From JAGOBX01 sp017999075 [NCBI: Candidatus Babelota bacterium] (lineage in GTDB: Bacteria > JAGOBX01): a stretch of 12,535 nt of DNA. Position 1 is the first letter of the stretch. Every line of letters starts with the position of its first letter. Location of the stretch: positions 1 through 12,535 of the forward strand of contig JAGOBX010000053.1 of the NCBI GenBank assembly GCA_017999075.1, written 5' to 3'. Below, piece by piece: positions 1 to 7,257 of this stretch. Below the pieces are notes generated by a model. That model had not been told where the DNA came from. It ran no database searches and was given only the letters and a program-made list of their open reading frames with translations. The position numbers and the translations under genes were made by a program.

Positions 1-147
1 CCAATATGTAGCAAGCCCTGTTTCAAGCGTTTTTTTCCATGATTCCTCATTCATAAAAGCAACCATTAAAACTTCTCCTGTTTTATAGTCCTGAGCAACC
101 GCAGGAAGCAATCCTCCATCAATTTTGCTGAAATCCAGTTTTACCAT
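1..147 (-). CDS. hisI: Phosphoribosyl-AMP cyclohydrolase (HisI), N-terminal part
   Basis: Reading the minus strand from the ATG at 147 gives 49 codons that run off the left edge. The stretch [20 protein letters not shown] followed by NEESW and GLATYW is the characteristic start of HisI, the enzyme that opens the purine ring of phosphoribosyl-AMP in histidine synthesis (cytoplasm, zinc and magnesium dependent). The metal-binding cysteines and the catalytic region lie further downstream and are outside the window, so a HisI-HisE fusion cannot be excluded. A short AGGGG Shine-Dalgarno-like sequence lies nine bases upstream of the ATG. The gene is divergent from rpiB, and no other histidine gene is visible here. 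Confidence 0.9.
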   Translation of the reverse strand, partial: MVKLDFSKIDGGLLPAVAQDYKTGEVLMVAFMNEESWKKTLETGLATYW

Positions 148-204
148 AATATTCAACCCCTAAATCCGATTATCCCGTAAAATTTATTTTATTACAAAAA
201 ATAA

Positions 205-232
205 ATAATAATAATTTTATTTATTAAGTCAA
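205..232 (-). promoter_or_regulatory. Candidate promoter for hisI
   Basis: On the minus strand TTGACT (232-227) is separated by 16 bases from TATTAT (210-205), about 60 bases before the hisI ATG. The hexamers are reasonable sigma-70-type matches, but the surroundings are almost pure A+T, where chance matches are frequent. Confidence 0.4.
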
Positions 233-251
233 TAAAATTTTTAAAAATTGT

Positions 252-279
252 TTGACAAAAATAAAAAAAAAATTATAAA
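252..279 (+). promoter_or_regulatory. Candidate promoter for the rpiB operon
   Basis: A perfect TTGACA (252-257) and TATAAA (274-279) are separated by 16 bases. They lie about 35 bases ahead of the rpiB start and in the intergenic space shared with divergent hisI. The same TTTGACAAA context recurs before the TonB receptor gene at 3599-3607, which supports it as a real -35 element. Confidence 0.6.
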
Positions 280-313
280 ATTAAAGTTTAAATTTTGTGG
301 AGAGTAAAATAAT

Positions 314-763
314 ATGAAAATTGTAATAGCGTCAGATCATGGCGGGTTTGAATTAAAAGAAAAATTAAAGTTATATCTATTATCAAAAGGTTATGAAGTT
401 CGAGATATCGGAACATATTCGGAATCTTCTGTTGACTATCCAGATTATGGATTTAAAGCAGGAGAAATAGTTGCTTCAGGCCAGGCAGAAAGAGGGATAG
501 TTATTTGCGGGTCCGGAATAGGCATATCTATTGCCGCAAATAAAGTAAAAGGAATACGGGCTGCTTTATGTCATTCTGCTGAATATGCAAAATTATCGCG
601 TGAACATAACAACGCCAATGTGCTTGCGTTAGGCGGAAGATTTCTAAGTTATGAGGAAGCTAATGAAATTGTAGAAGTATGGCTTAATACCGAATTTTCA
701 GGAGGAAGACATCAAAAACGAGTTGATAAATTAACGGAGTGTAATATAAATGGAAACAAATAG
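314..763 (+). CDS. rpiB: Ribose-5-phosphate isomerase B
   Basis: The 149-residue protein is full length for RpiB/LacB-family isomerases, which interconvert ribose 5-phosphate and ribulose 5-phosphate in the non-oxidative pentose phosphate pathway (cytoplasm). Landmarks are the phosphate-binding start [15 protein letters not shown] (Asp8, His9), the active-site cysteine in [14 protein letters not shown] (Cys65), and [14 protein letters not shown] with His98. All match the catalytic set known for this family. A GGAGAG ribosome binding site nine bases before the ATG and a promoter at 252-279 fix the start. The 3' end overlaps the deaminase gene by 14 bases, which suggests translational coupling. 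The C-terminal tail [10 protein letters not shown] is also typical. Allose-6-phosphate isomerase activity is possible in some homologues but less likely in this context. Confidence 0.96.
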   Translation: MKIVIASDHGGFELKEKLKLYLLSKGYEVRDIGTYSESSVDYPDYGFKAGEIVASGQAERGIVICGSGIGISIAANKVKGIRAALCHSAEYAKLSREHNNANVLALGGRFLSYEEANEIVEVWLNTEFSGGRHQKRVDKLTECNINGNK

Positions 764-1217
764 ACCTGATTGGAATGATTATTTTATGGAAATAGCCAGA
801 CTGGTAGGAACCCGATCAACTTGTATAAGGAGGAAAGTTGGAGCAATTATTGTCAAAGATAAAAGAATACTTGCCACAGGATATAATGGAGTACCAAAAG
901 GAATAGAACATTGTACAGAACAATCATGTATAAGAAATATAAATAATATTCCATCAGGTCAGAGGCACGAGCTTTGTATGGGGCTGCATGCAGAGCAGAA
1001 CGCTATAATACAGGCCGCTGTTTATGGAGTTTCTATATCGGAGTCTGAAATTTACTGTACATTTCAGCCGTGCATTGTATGCGCTAAAATGATAATAAAT
1101 GCAGGAATAAAAAAAATTGTATTTGAAGGAAGCTATCCTGATGAGTTATCATTGAAGCTTTTAAATGAATCAAAAATTGAATTAGTAAAATATTCTAAAA
1201 AATGCATTTCAGAATAA
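750..1217 (+). CDS. dCMP deaminase / ComEB-like zinc deaminase
   Basis: This 155-residue protein belongs to the cytidine/deoxycytidylate deaminase superfamily and probably converts dCMP to dUMP for thymidylate synthesis. The N-terminal part has [21 protein letters not shown], the usual first strand and substrate loop. The catalytic zinc site is His80-Ala-Glu82 (LHAEQNAI) plus Pro107-Cys108-x2-Cys111 ([10 protein letters not shown]). Extra Cys and His residues between 54 and 76 resemble the second, structural metal site of ComEB-type enzymes. The usual Thr-x-x-Pro-Cys lead-in is present as TFQPC. The start overlaps the end of rpiB by 14 bases. The family and likely reaction are well supported. 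The name comEB comes from Bacillus competence and should not be read as a competence role here. Confidence 0.92.
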   Translation: METNRPDWNDYFMEIARLVGTRSTCIRRKVGAIIVKDKRILATGYNGVPKGIEHCTEQSCIRNINNIPSGQRHELCMGLHAEQNAIIQAAVYGVSISESEIYCTFQPCIVCAKMIINAGIKKIVFEGSYPDELSLKLLNESKIELVKYSKKCISE

Positions 1218-1235
1218 GGAGCGTATATTTGTGTT

Positions 1236-1508
1236 ATGGAAGATGAATTTATAATTAAATGTCCCTGCTGCAGCGCTGACTTGACTATTGATAAACAAAC
1301 AGGCAGAATTCTTAAACATGAGTCTGTCAGTCAGCAGAAATCAAAAATGTCTTTTGATGAACTCATGAAAGAACAGCAGGATAAAAAAAAACAGCTTAAC
1401 TCAAAATTCGATATGCTGTTTGATCAGGAAAAAAATAAAAAAGAATTAATGGAAAAAGAATTTGAAAAAGCTAAATCAAAATTTGACAGTAAAAATTTAA
1501 AGATATAA
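1236..1508 (+). CDS. Small conserved protein: CPCC motif plus charged coiled coil
   Basis: The 90-residue protein begins with a short zinc-ribbon-like half (IKCPCCSADLTIDKQTGRIL, one CPCC cluster at about residues 9-12). A highly charged helix of roughly 55 residues rich in Lys, Glu and Gln follows and should form a coiled coil. There is only one Cys pair, so any metal site would need a second chain, for example in a dimer. I recall similar small proteins in several bacterial phyla, always uncharacterised, and give no function. AAGGAG at 1216-1221 overlaps the preceding stop but lies 14 bases from the ATG, longer than usual. No better in-frame ATG, GTG or TTG is available between them. It sits in the rpiB-deaminase operon. 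Confidence 0.75.
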   Translation: MEDEFIIKCPCCSADLTIDKQTGRILKHESVSQQKSKMSFDELMKEQQDKKKQLNSKFDMLFDQEKNKKELMEKEFEKAKSKFDSKNLKI

Positions 1509-1520
1509 AACAAAATTCAT

Positions 1521-2501
1521 ATGTTAATTTCAATAATAGCTGTTAATTGGAACGGAGAAAAAATATTAGAAAAATTTATTGAAAATCTTATTTCTATAAA
1601 TTACGCAGATAAAGAAATAATAATTGTTGATAATGGTTCTTGCGACAATTCTGTAGAAATTTTAAAGAAATATAAACAAATAAAATATTATGTCCTTAAA
1701 AAAAATTTGGGGTTTGCAGGAGGAAACAATTTCGGTATAAGGCAGAGCTCCGGAGATTATCTGATGCTTGTAAATACAGACGTTATATGCCCGCCTGATA
1801 TTTTAATCGGATTCAGCGAATATTATAATAAATTACCGGAATCAGTTGCAGAAAAAAAAGGAGCGTTTATGCCTGTGATTCTGTTAGCTGATGGAAAAAT
1901 TAATAGTCTTGGGAGTTATTTGTATAAAGATTTTCATCCGTATAATATAGGGTTTAATGAAGAACACACAAAAATTGATGAGTTTTTAAAGTTACGGAAA
2001 CCAACAGGGTTTTACGGCGCATGTGTTTTTATAAATAAAAAAATGATAGAAGATATAGGTTTTTTTAATGAAGAATATTTTTTATATCACGAAGAAACCG
2101 ATCTTGCCATAAGAGGATTATGTAAAGGATGGCAATATGACATTATACGGAATATACAGATTGAACATCTCCATTCATATTCTTCGGTAGAATTATCGTT
2201 TAAAAAAATTTTTTACAGCGAACGGAACAGATTATTTAATTTGATTAAATACGGGCTGTTATCTGAAATTTTAACATCTCCATATTATACTTTAACAAGA
2301 TATTTCAAAACATTGTTTAATAAAAAACTGCTGCATTCAAAAAAAACTCAAACTTCTGTTTTTTCAAAATTTGTTATCCCTGCTGCAATAATGTCAGCTT
2401 ATGCAGCACTAATATTTTATATTGATTCTTTATTTTATTTCAGATATAAAAATAAAATTAAAAACAGAGATTTTTTGGTCACTTTTAAAAATGTTATTTA
2501 A
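1521..2501 (+). CDS. Family 2 glycosyltransferase (WbbL/rhamnosyltransferase-like)
   Basis: This 326-residue GT-A fold enzyme probably transfers a sugar from a nucleotide-sugar donor to a cell-surface glycan or lipid-linked precursor. Visible motifs in order: the opening strand ISIIAVNWNG (residues 3-12), IIIVDNGSCDNS (33-44), KNLGFAGGNNFGI (61-73), the metal/nucleotide motif LVNTDV with Asp87, GFYGACVFINKKM (163-175), and HEETDLAIR (190-198) containing the likely catalytic acidic residues. After about residue 250 the protein continues into a basic tail and one predicted membrane segment (about 284-306), which would anchor it to the inner membrane facing the cytoplasm. There is no clear ribosome binding site, and only 12 bases separate it from the previous stop. 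The sugar and acceptor cannot be told from sequence. Confidence 0.9.
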   Translation: MLISIIAVNWNGEKILEKFIENLISINYADKEIIIVDNGSCDNSVEILKKYKQIKYYVLKKNLGFAGGNNFGIRQSSGDYLMLVNTDVICPPDILIGFSEYYNKLPESVAEKKGAFMPVILLADGKINSLGSYLYKDFHPYNIGFNEEHTKIDEFLKLRKPTGFYGACVFINKKMIEDIGFFNEEYFLYHEETDLAIRGLCKGWQYDIIRNIQIEHLHSYSSVELSFKKIFYSERNRLFNLIKYGLLSEILTSPYYTLTRYFKTLFNKKLLHSKKTQTSVFSKFVIPAAIMSAYAALIFYIDSLFYFRYKNKIKNRDFLVTFKNVI

Positions 2502-2515
2502 ATTTACAGTCAAGT

Positions 2516-3565
2516 ATGAGTCAATTATACGAATATATTAATTACAATGATTTATTTTTTTCCGAAAATGCCGCAGAATTGGAAACTATAAAAAAACTTT
2601 TTGATAAGAAACATATTGTTTACAAAGTAAAATTTGATGATATTTCAGGACAAATACTTAATATTTTGTTCTCCCGCAATTTTATAATCAGCGTGAATGA
2701 AAAACAAATTGATGATGCAACAGAAATTATAAAAAAAAATATAAATGATTATTCGAAAAAAATATTTTTTTCCTCTGATATATTGAATATCCCTGTTTCT
2801 GTAAATCCTGAGCGCTTCAGCGGATTGGAAAAAACTTCTTTAAAAAATAATTGCAGCCGGCGTTCTTTTTTTATAATAAAAATTTTTATTTTAATAGTTT
2901 CTATATTATTATTAAACGGAACCAAAAAAATTTTTAATAATTATTTCCTGCAGCATTTGGAAAAAAACAATTTTAATAAAGAAAAAAATATAATTCACTC
3001 TAAAATTTTTGAATCGAAAGATAATGACGAACTTATTTCTGATAAATGTGCAGATAATGTTATATCAGAAGAATCAGCTGAACCTTATGAAAAAATAACC
3101 AAACCATTAAAATCTTCTCAAAAATCAGAAAAAATAATTTACAGAAATCCTGATGACAGCCTGATTTTAAAACCGGAAATTCCGGCAGGTCGAAATATTG
3201 ATTTTAAAAAAAAAATTCAGAAAGAAAATTTCAAGAAAAAAACCGGCATACCCTCTCAAAAGCTTGATTATGTTAATGTAACTTTTAATATCGATAAATT
3301 AAACATTGATGAAAAATTCGGACTCGAACGCAACGCATTTTTTTATTACAAATCCGGAATGTATAAAGATGCTCTTGATTTGTTTAAAAAGCTTGAATCT
3401 GTTAACCCTGAAAAACTTGAGTATAAATATTTCACTGTAAAATGTTATATTGAATTGAAAATGTATGAAGATGCTTTAAAATTACTTAATGAAACAAAAA
3501 TTTCTAATATAAAAAACAAAGAGATAGAAAATCTTTTCAAATATGTTCCTGCTGTAAAAAAATAA
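2516..3565 (+). CDS. DUF2007-like / membrane / TPR fusion protein
   Basis: This 349-residue protein has three parts. Residues 1-78 resemble the DUF2007 putative signal-transducing fold (PF09413 type): a helix over ELETIKKLFDKKHIVYKV, then strands and a final VNEKQIDDATEIIKK helix. Residues 118-134 form a single membrane segment preceded by Arg-Arg. A long Lys/Glu/Ser-rich linker (about 135-270) leads to two tetratricopeptide-like helical hairpins at about 273-300 and 303-330, marked by YKSGMYKDALDLFKKLE and YIELKMYEDALKLLNE. With the N-terminus in the cytoplasm, the TPRs would lie in the periplasm and could bind a partner. The gene follows the glycosyltransferase after 14 bases and ends the first operon. 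The TPR call is firm, the DUF2007 call is moderate, and the function is unknown. Confidence 0.75.
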   Translation: MSQLYEYINYNDLFFSENAAELETIKKLFDKKHIVYKVKFDDISGQILNILFSRNFIISVNEKQIDDATEIIKKNINDYSKKIFFSSDILNIPVSVNPERFSGLEKTSLKNNCSRRSFFIIKIFILIVSILLLNGTKKIFNNYFLQHLEKNNFNKEKNIIHSKIFESKDNDELISDKCADNVISEESAEPYEKITKPLKSSQKSEKIIYRNPDDSLILKPEIPAGRNIDFKKKIQKENFKKKTGIPSQKLDYVNVTFNIDKLNIDEKFGLERNAFFYYKSGMYKDALDLFKKLESVNPEKLEYKYFTVKCYIELKMYEDALKLLNETKISNIKNKEIENLFKYVPAVKK

Positions 3566-3599
3566 ATTTTTCCCCCCATCTAAAAAAATTTAAAAATAT

Positions 3600-3628
3600 T
3601 TGACAAATCAGACAAATGCAAATATTGT
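3600..3628 (+). promoter_or_regulatory. Promoter for the TonB/ECF cluster
   Basis: A perfect TTGACA (3600-3605) is followed after exactly 17 bases by TATTGT (3623-3628), giving a 5' leader of about 50 bases before the receptor gene. The leader (about 3635-3685) contains no recognisable cobalamin riboswitch or other large structured element, so any control of this cluster would be by a protein operator or be absent. Confidence 0.65.
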
Positions 3629-3685
3629 GTAGCTTCATTTATAAAATTGATTTTACCTGTTTTTGACTAGTGTGGGAGGTATATT

Positions 3686-5515
3686 TTGATAATGTATATT
3701 AATAGTTGTTTTCTGTTTTTATTTTATATATGTTTTTTTATATTCACAGTGTTTTTTAATAAATCAGAATTATATGCGCAGCAGGTTAAACTGGAAGATG
3801 TGATAGTTAAAGGATATCCTGTCAGGGATTCTGTCATTAAAGATTTTTCATTAAATAAAATTACAATCGGAAAAAAGGAAATAAGCAAAACTCATTATTT
3901 CGATGTTACGGATGTTTTAAAACAGCTTACAGGTTTAAACATAGTGAGCGAAGGAACTTTTGGAAACCGGCGAGTCGGCGATGGAAGAATTAAAATCAGA
4001 GGCAATAATGCCAAGCTGCTTATTGATGGAAGACCTGTCAGCATGGAAGTATTTAACTGCATTGTTGGAAATGTAATGACTCTGAATAATGTAGAAAAAA
4101 TCGAAGTGATAAAAGGTGGAGAATCAGTTCTTTACGGGAGTGACGGAATCGGCGGGATTATAAACATAATAACTGAAATGCCTGAAAAATATAAAACTGC
4201 CGTAACCGCAAATTTCGGCAGTTTCACTTCAAAATCATTCTATCTTTCAACCCAAAACAAAATTGAAAATTTTTATTATTCTGCGGGATACGATTTAAAG
4301 CGGACTGATGGAGATATTGTAAATACAAGATTGAAATCAAACGATTATTTTCTGAAAACCGGATATGAATTTTCAAAACATTTTACAGCTGAAATTTCAG
4401 GGAAATATTATGATGGAGATTTTGATGATCCTTATGAACTGGTTGACTGGGATATTGATAGAAAAGGATTAAATATTAATATACGCGGCGATATCAGTAA
4501 AAATAATTATTATTCCGTTCAATACGGATTAAAAAGGGGAGAACATAAAAGTTATTATTTATCCGGAGGAAATTTGAAATTTCATTCCAGAGATTTTCTT
4601 GATGAATTCAGATCATATCAAAACATCAATTTTTCAAGGACAAAAATAATATATGGTTTTGATTACAGGAATTATGGTGGACAAATTTTAAATCAGGTGT
4701 GGGCACATTCCGAAAAAAAATCTGCTGATGAATATGCCCCGTATTTTTCTGTAAACCAGAAAATAAAAAATATGTTCGATTTGACTGCAGGATTGAGATA
4801 TAATCATAACAGTTTATACCACGGAATATATTTGCCGAAATTCGGACTCGTAAAGAACATTCACAATAAATGGAAATTTGGAATATCCGCTAACAAATCT
4901 TTTCGAACACCGTCATCATTACAGGCGCAGATTAATAAATTTGCAGGCAATTCTGAGTTGAATCCCGAACAGTCATGGACATACGAATTAAATACGGGTT
5001 TTAAAAAGGAAAATCTTATTAGTATTGACTTTTCTATTTTTAAAATAGAAGGGAAAGATAGAATTATTAATCAGAGCGGTAAATTCAGAAATATTGATAA
5101 ATATAAACATTATGGTATGGAAATGGAATTTACAAAACAAATAATTTCAGAGATATCAGGAACAGCAGGATATAGTTATATTTACACCGGAAAAGACACT
5201 ATAAATCAATTCCGTAATAAAATAAATTTTTTAGTAGAATATAAAAAAGAAAAATTTAATGCTGTTTTAAACGGTATATATGTAAACAAATTGTACGCTG
5301 GTTCTGATAAAACTTTAAGATTGCCTGATTATACAAAAATAGATTTGAAATGCAAATATGAATATAATTCTGCGCTTAATTTTGTGGTTGAACTTGATAA
5401 TATACTGAATAAAAAATATTCTATGAGTTATGACGACGGAGTTTATACAGGTTCATCTAAACCTATATGGAGTCCAGGATTCGGAATATTTGCAGGAATA
5501 GAAACTGTATTTTGA
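3686..5515 (+). CDS. TonB-dependent outer membrane receptor, BtuB-like
   Basis: This 609-residue receptor is close to BtuB in length and would import a ligand across the outer membrane using energy from TonB-ExbBD, which are not encoded in this window. Residues 1-31 are a signal peptide (long hydrophobic run, cleavage after LYA). A TonB-box-like segment EDVIVKG follows at 37-43. The plug carries RIKIRGNNAKLLIDGRPV and then VEKIEVIKGGESVLYGSDGI with GGIINIIT, very like the BtuB/siderophore receptor plug. The remainder is a beta barrel rich in alternating aromatic residues and ends in Phe (GIETVF), the usual barrel-assembly signal. The start is TTG at 3686, six bases after GGGAGG; an ATG two codons later at 3692 is 12 bases away and fits less well. 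The ligand is unproven. It leads the transporter operon. Confidence 0.93.
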   Translation: MIMYINSCFLFLFYICFFIFTVFFNKSELYAQQVKLEDVIVKGYPVRDSVIKDFSLNKITIGKKEISKTHYFDVTDVLKQLTGLNIVSEGTFGNRRVGDGRIKIRGNNAKLLIDGRPVSMEVFNCIVGNVMTLNNVEKIEVIKGGESVLYGSDGIGGIINIITEMPEKYKTAVTANFGSFTSKSFYLSTQNKIENFYYSAGYDLKRTDGDIVNTRLKSNDYFLKTGYEFSKHFTAEISGKYYDGDFDDPYELVDWDIDRKGLNINIRGDISKNNYYSVQYGLKRGEHKSYYLSGGNLKFHSRDFLDEFRSYQNINFSRTKIIYGFDYRNYGGQILNQVWAHSEKKSADEYAPYFSVNQKIKNMFDLTAGLRYNHNSLYHGIYLPKFGLVKNIHNKWKFGISANKSFRTPSSLQAQINKFAGNSELNPEQSWTYELNTGFKKENLISIDFSIFKIEGKDRIINQSGKFRNIDKYKHYGMEMEFTKQIISEISGTAGYSYIYTGKDTINQFRNKINFLVEYKKEKFNAVLNGIYVNKLYAGSDKTLRLPDYTKIDLKCKYEYNSALNFVVELDNILNKKYSMSYDDGVYTGSSKPIWSPGFGIFAGIETVF

Positions 5516-5530
5516 AGATTTTCTAAACTT

Positions 5531-6055
5531 ATGAAAAAAAGCCGAGAATTAATAATTATTTCTATAACTATAGTGCTTGGAATACTGCTTCCTTTTGCAT
5601 TTCATTTCATAAAAGCCGGAGGAATTATTTTTTTACCTATGTATTATCCTATAATAATATCAGGTTTTTTGATTAGTCCAGGGTCTGCACTAATAGCTGG
5701 TTTTTTAACGCCATTAATATCTGCTGTTTTAACAGGTATGCCTCCGTTAAATCCTCCTATAGCTTTACAGATGTCTATTGAACTTTTAATTCTTGGTTTT
5801 ACAACATCATTTTTATTTAATAAATTTAAATTCAATTATTACATTGTATCAATTTTCTCTATTTTATTAAACCGCGTTGTATTTATTTTAATGGGTTTCA
5901 TTATGTCAGAAATTTATGATTTGCCCTTTAAATCAAAAATAATATCAGAATTAACAGTCTCATTACCCGGTATTTTTATAATGATATTTATTCTGCCTGT
6001 TTTAGTGAAAATTATAAAAACAAAATTAATTAGAATTGAATCAATATATGAATGA
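5531..6055 (+). CDS. ECF transporter substrate-binding (S) component
   Basis: This 174-residue, almost entirely hydrophobic protein has six predicted membrane helices (about 7-27, 32-48, 53-68, 77-97, 103-125, 138-160), the size and topology of ECF S components. The segment FLPMYYPIIISGF followed by GFLTPLISAVLTGMPPL and QMSIELLILG is characteristic of one S-component group that I recall as annotated only generically (PF12822-like). The protein lacks the N-terminal Met-His of CbiM/NikM, so nickel or cobalt ion binding is unlikely. It lies 15 bases after the receptor gene and overlaps the methyltransferase gene. It should bind the substrate delivered by the receptor and work with the T and A components encoded downstream. 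The substrate is unknown; a vitamin or tetrapyrrole is the best guess. Confidence 0.85.
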   Translation: MKKSRELIIISITIVLGILLPFAFHFIKAGGIIFLPMYYPIIISGFLISPGSALIAGFLTPLISAVLTGMPPLNPPIALQMSIELLILGFTTSFLFNKFKFNYYIVSIFSILLNRVVFILMGFIMSEIYDLPFKSKIISELTVSLPGIFIMIFILPVLVKIIKTKLIRIESIYE

Positions 6056-6641
6056 AAAAAGGAAATATTTCAATTCTCTTGCGGAAAAATGGGACAAAAT
6101 TATGCCTGTTTTTTCGGATGAAAAATTCAGAATGCACTTATCTGAATTAAAAATTTCATGCGATGACAGAATTCTTGACATAGGAGCAGGAACAGGAATT
6201 CTTCGCCGGCATTTAATAAATCAAGGCGTTAAATTTAAAAATATAGTTGCTATAGATATTGCCGAACAAATGCTTAAAAATTATAGAATGAAATTTTCAG
6301 AACATATGAATTTGGTTTGTTCTGATGCCCATTATATTTCTCTGCACAACTGTTCATTTGATAAAATAATTTGTTTTTCTGCTTTCCCCCATTTTAAAGA
6401 TAAAAAAAAAGTTCTTGAAGAATTCCGCAGATTATTGAAAAAAGAAGGGAAAATACTGATTTTACATTTTGATTCAAGTTCGGATTTAAATTCTATGCAC
6501 GGGAAATACGGTACAGTTGTAGAAAAAGATTTGCTCCCCGATATTAATGAATTAAAAAAAATAATTTGTGATATGGGCTTTATTCAAATACGGTTAACAG
6601 AAAAAAAAGGATTATATTTTGCATTGTTTCAAAAAAAATAA
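6048..6641 (+). CDS. Class I SAM-dependent methyltransferase in the ECF operon
   Basis: A Rossmann-fold methyltransferase of 197 residues from the ATG at 6048; an in-frame TTG at 6036 would add four residues. Motif I is RILDIGAGTGIL (about 41-52), followed by the acidic strand end IVAIDIAEQML, a motif II-like CSDAHYISL, and DKIICFSAFPHF where the family reader is usually found. After EEFRRLLKKEGKILILHFDSS come SMHGKYG and VVEKDLLPD, which I associate with methyltransferases next to metal or vitamin transporters. The chain is complete. The ATG overlaps the end of the S-component gene by eight bases (ATGAATGA), so the two are probably translationally coupled. The location between S and T genes suggests it modifies the imported compound or one of its intermediates; the acceptor cannot be deduced. 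Confidence 0.88.
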   Translation: MNEKRKYFNSLAEKWDKIMPVFSDEKFRMHLSELKISCDDRILDIGAGTGILRRHLINQGVKFKNIVAIDIAEQMLKNYRMKFSEHMNLVCSDAHYISLHNCSFDKIICFSAFPHFKDKKKVLEEFRRLLKKEGKILILHFDSSSDLNSMHGKYGTVVEKDLLPDINELKKIICDMGFIQIRLTEKKGLYFALFQKK

Positions 6642-7251
6642 TAATATCATATATTTAAATTTTTTTATTTTAATCGTTTTTCTTATTATCGGAGCAGTAT
6701 TGCCTCTAAAATTTTTATATATTTTTTTTATTTCTTTATTATGTTTTCTTATCATATATAAAATTGATTTTATAAAATTTTTAAGGAATCAAAAATTTAT
6801 TTTATTGATCTTTTTTTTGAATTTGCCGCTGCTTCTGTATTTTTATTTAGAAAAAATTCTTTTTGAAACCGGAACTGATTTTGTTTCTCAAATAAAAATA
6901 ATAACAAATTTAAGTTTAAGGACTTCGGCAGCTTTTTTAGCGATCAATTTTTATAAAAAAATAAATAGTTTCAGCGATACGTTAAAAATATTATTAAAAA
7001 TAAAAATACCCTTAAAACTGATTTTAATAATAATTATTTCTATTAAATTGATGATAATGTTTAAAATAGAACTGAATAATTTCTTACGCAATTTTAAATT
7101 GAAAGTTAATGACCATAAATTAAAATATTTTTTTATAATGGTTCGTAAAATACTTATTCATTTTTATACGCAGGCAGAAAAATATTCGTGTTATCTGTCG
7201 TTAAAAAATTTAAATAATAAACCTGAATATTTAAAAATAATTTTTAAATGA
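6619..7251 (+). CDS. ECF transporter transmembrane (T) component, divergent
   Basis: This protein of up to 210 residues has about five hydrophobic helices: one long double segment at 13-47, then 59-77, 100-112 and 132-148. The central pattern LRTSAAFLAINFY followed by FSDTLKILLKIKIPLKLILI matches the EcfT/CbiQ family before the coupling helices. In the coupling region the two Ala-Arg-Gly signatures that dock on the ATPases are not recognisable: FLRNFKLK (155-162) and AEKYSCYLSLKN (186-197) occupy those places. The called start is TTG at 6619, overlapping the methyltransferase by 23 bases. No ATG or GTG lies near the 5' end, and a slightly later ATT or ATA start is possible. The downstream ATPase gene begins six bases after the stop, which supports the assignment. 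Confidence 0.78.
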   Translation: MHCFKKNNNIIYLNFFILIVFLIIGAVLPLKFLYIFFISLLCFLIIYKIDFIKFLRNQKFILLIFFLNLPLLLYFYLEKILFETGTDFVSQIKIITNLSLRTSAAFLAINFYKKINSFSDTLKILLKIKIPLKLILIIIISIKLMIMFKIELNNFLRNFKLKVNDHKLKYFFIMVRKILIHFYTQAEKYSCYLSLKNLNNKPEYLKIIFK

Positions 7252-7257
7252 AAAAAT

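Noticed and set aside
3566-3685. Cobalamin riboswitch ahead of the BtuB-like receptor
   Set aside because: No B12-box-like or long paired structure is visible, and the leader after the promoter is only about 50 bases.
5644-5835. Minus-strand reading frame inside the S-component gene
   Set aside because: It is antisense to a well-supported membrane protein, has no ribosome binding site and shows no domain features.
5531-6055. CbiM/NikM-type cobalt or nickel S component
   Set aside because: The N-terminal Met-His metal ligand is absent (the chain starts MKKSRELII) and there are six rather than seven or more helices; a small organic ligand fits better.
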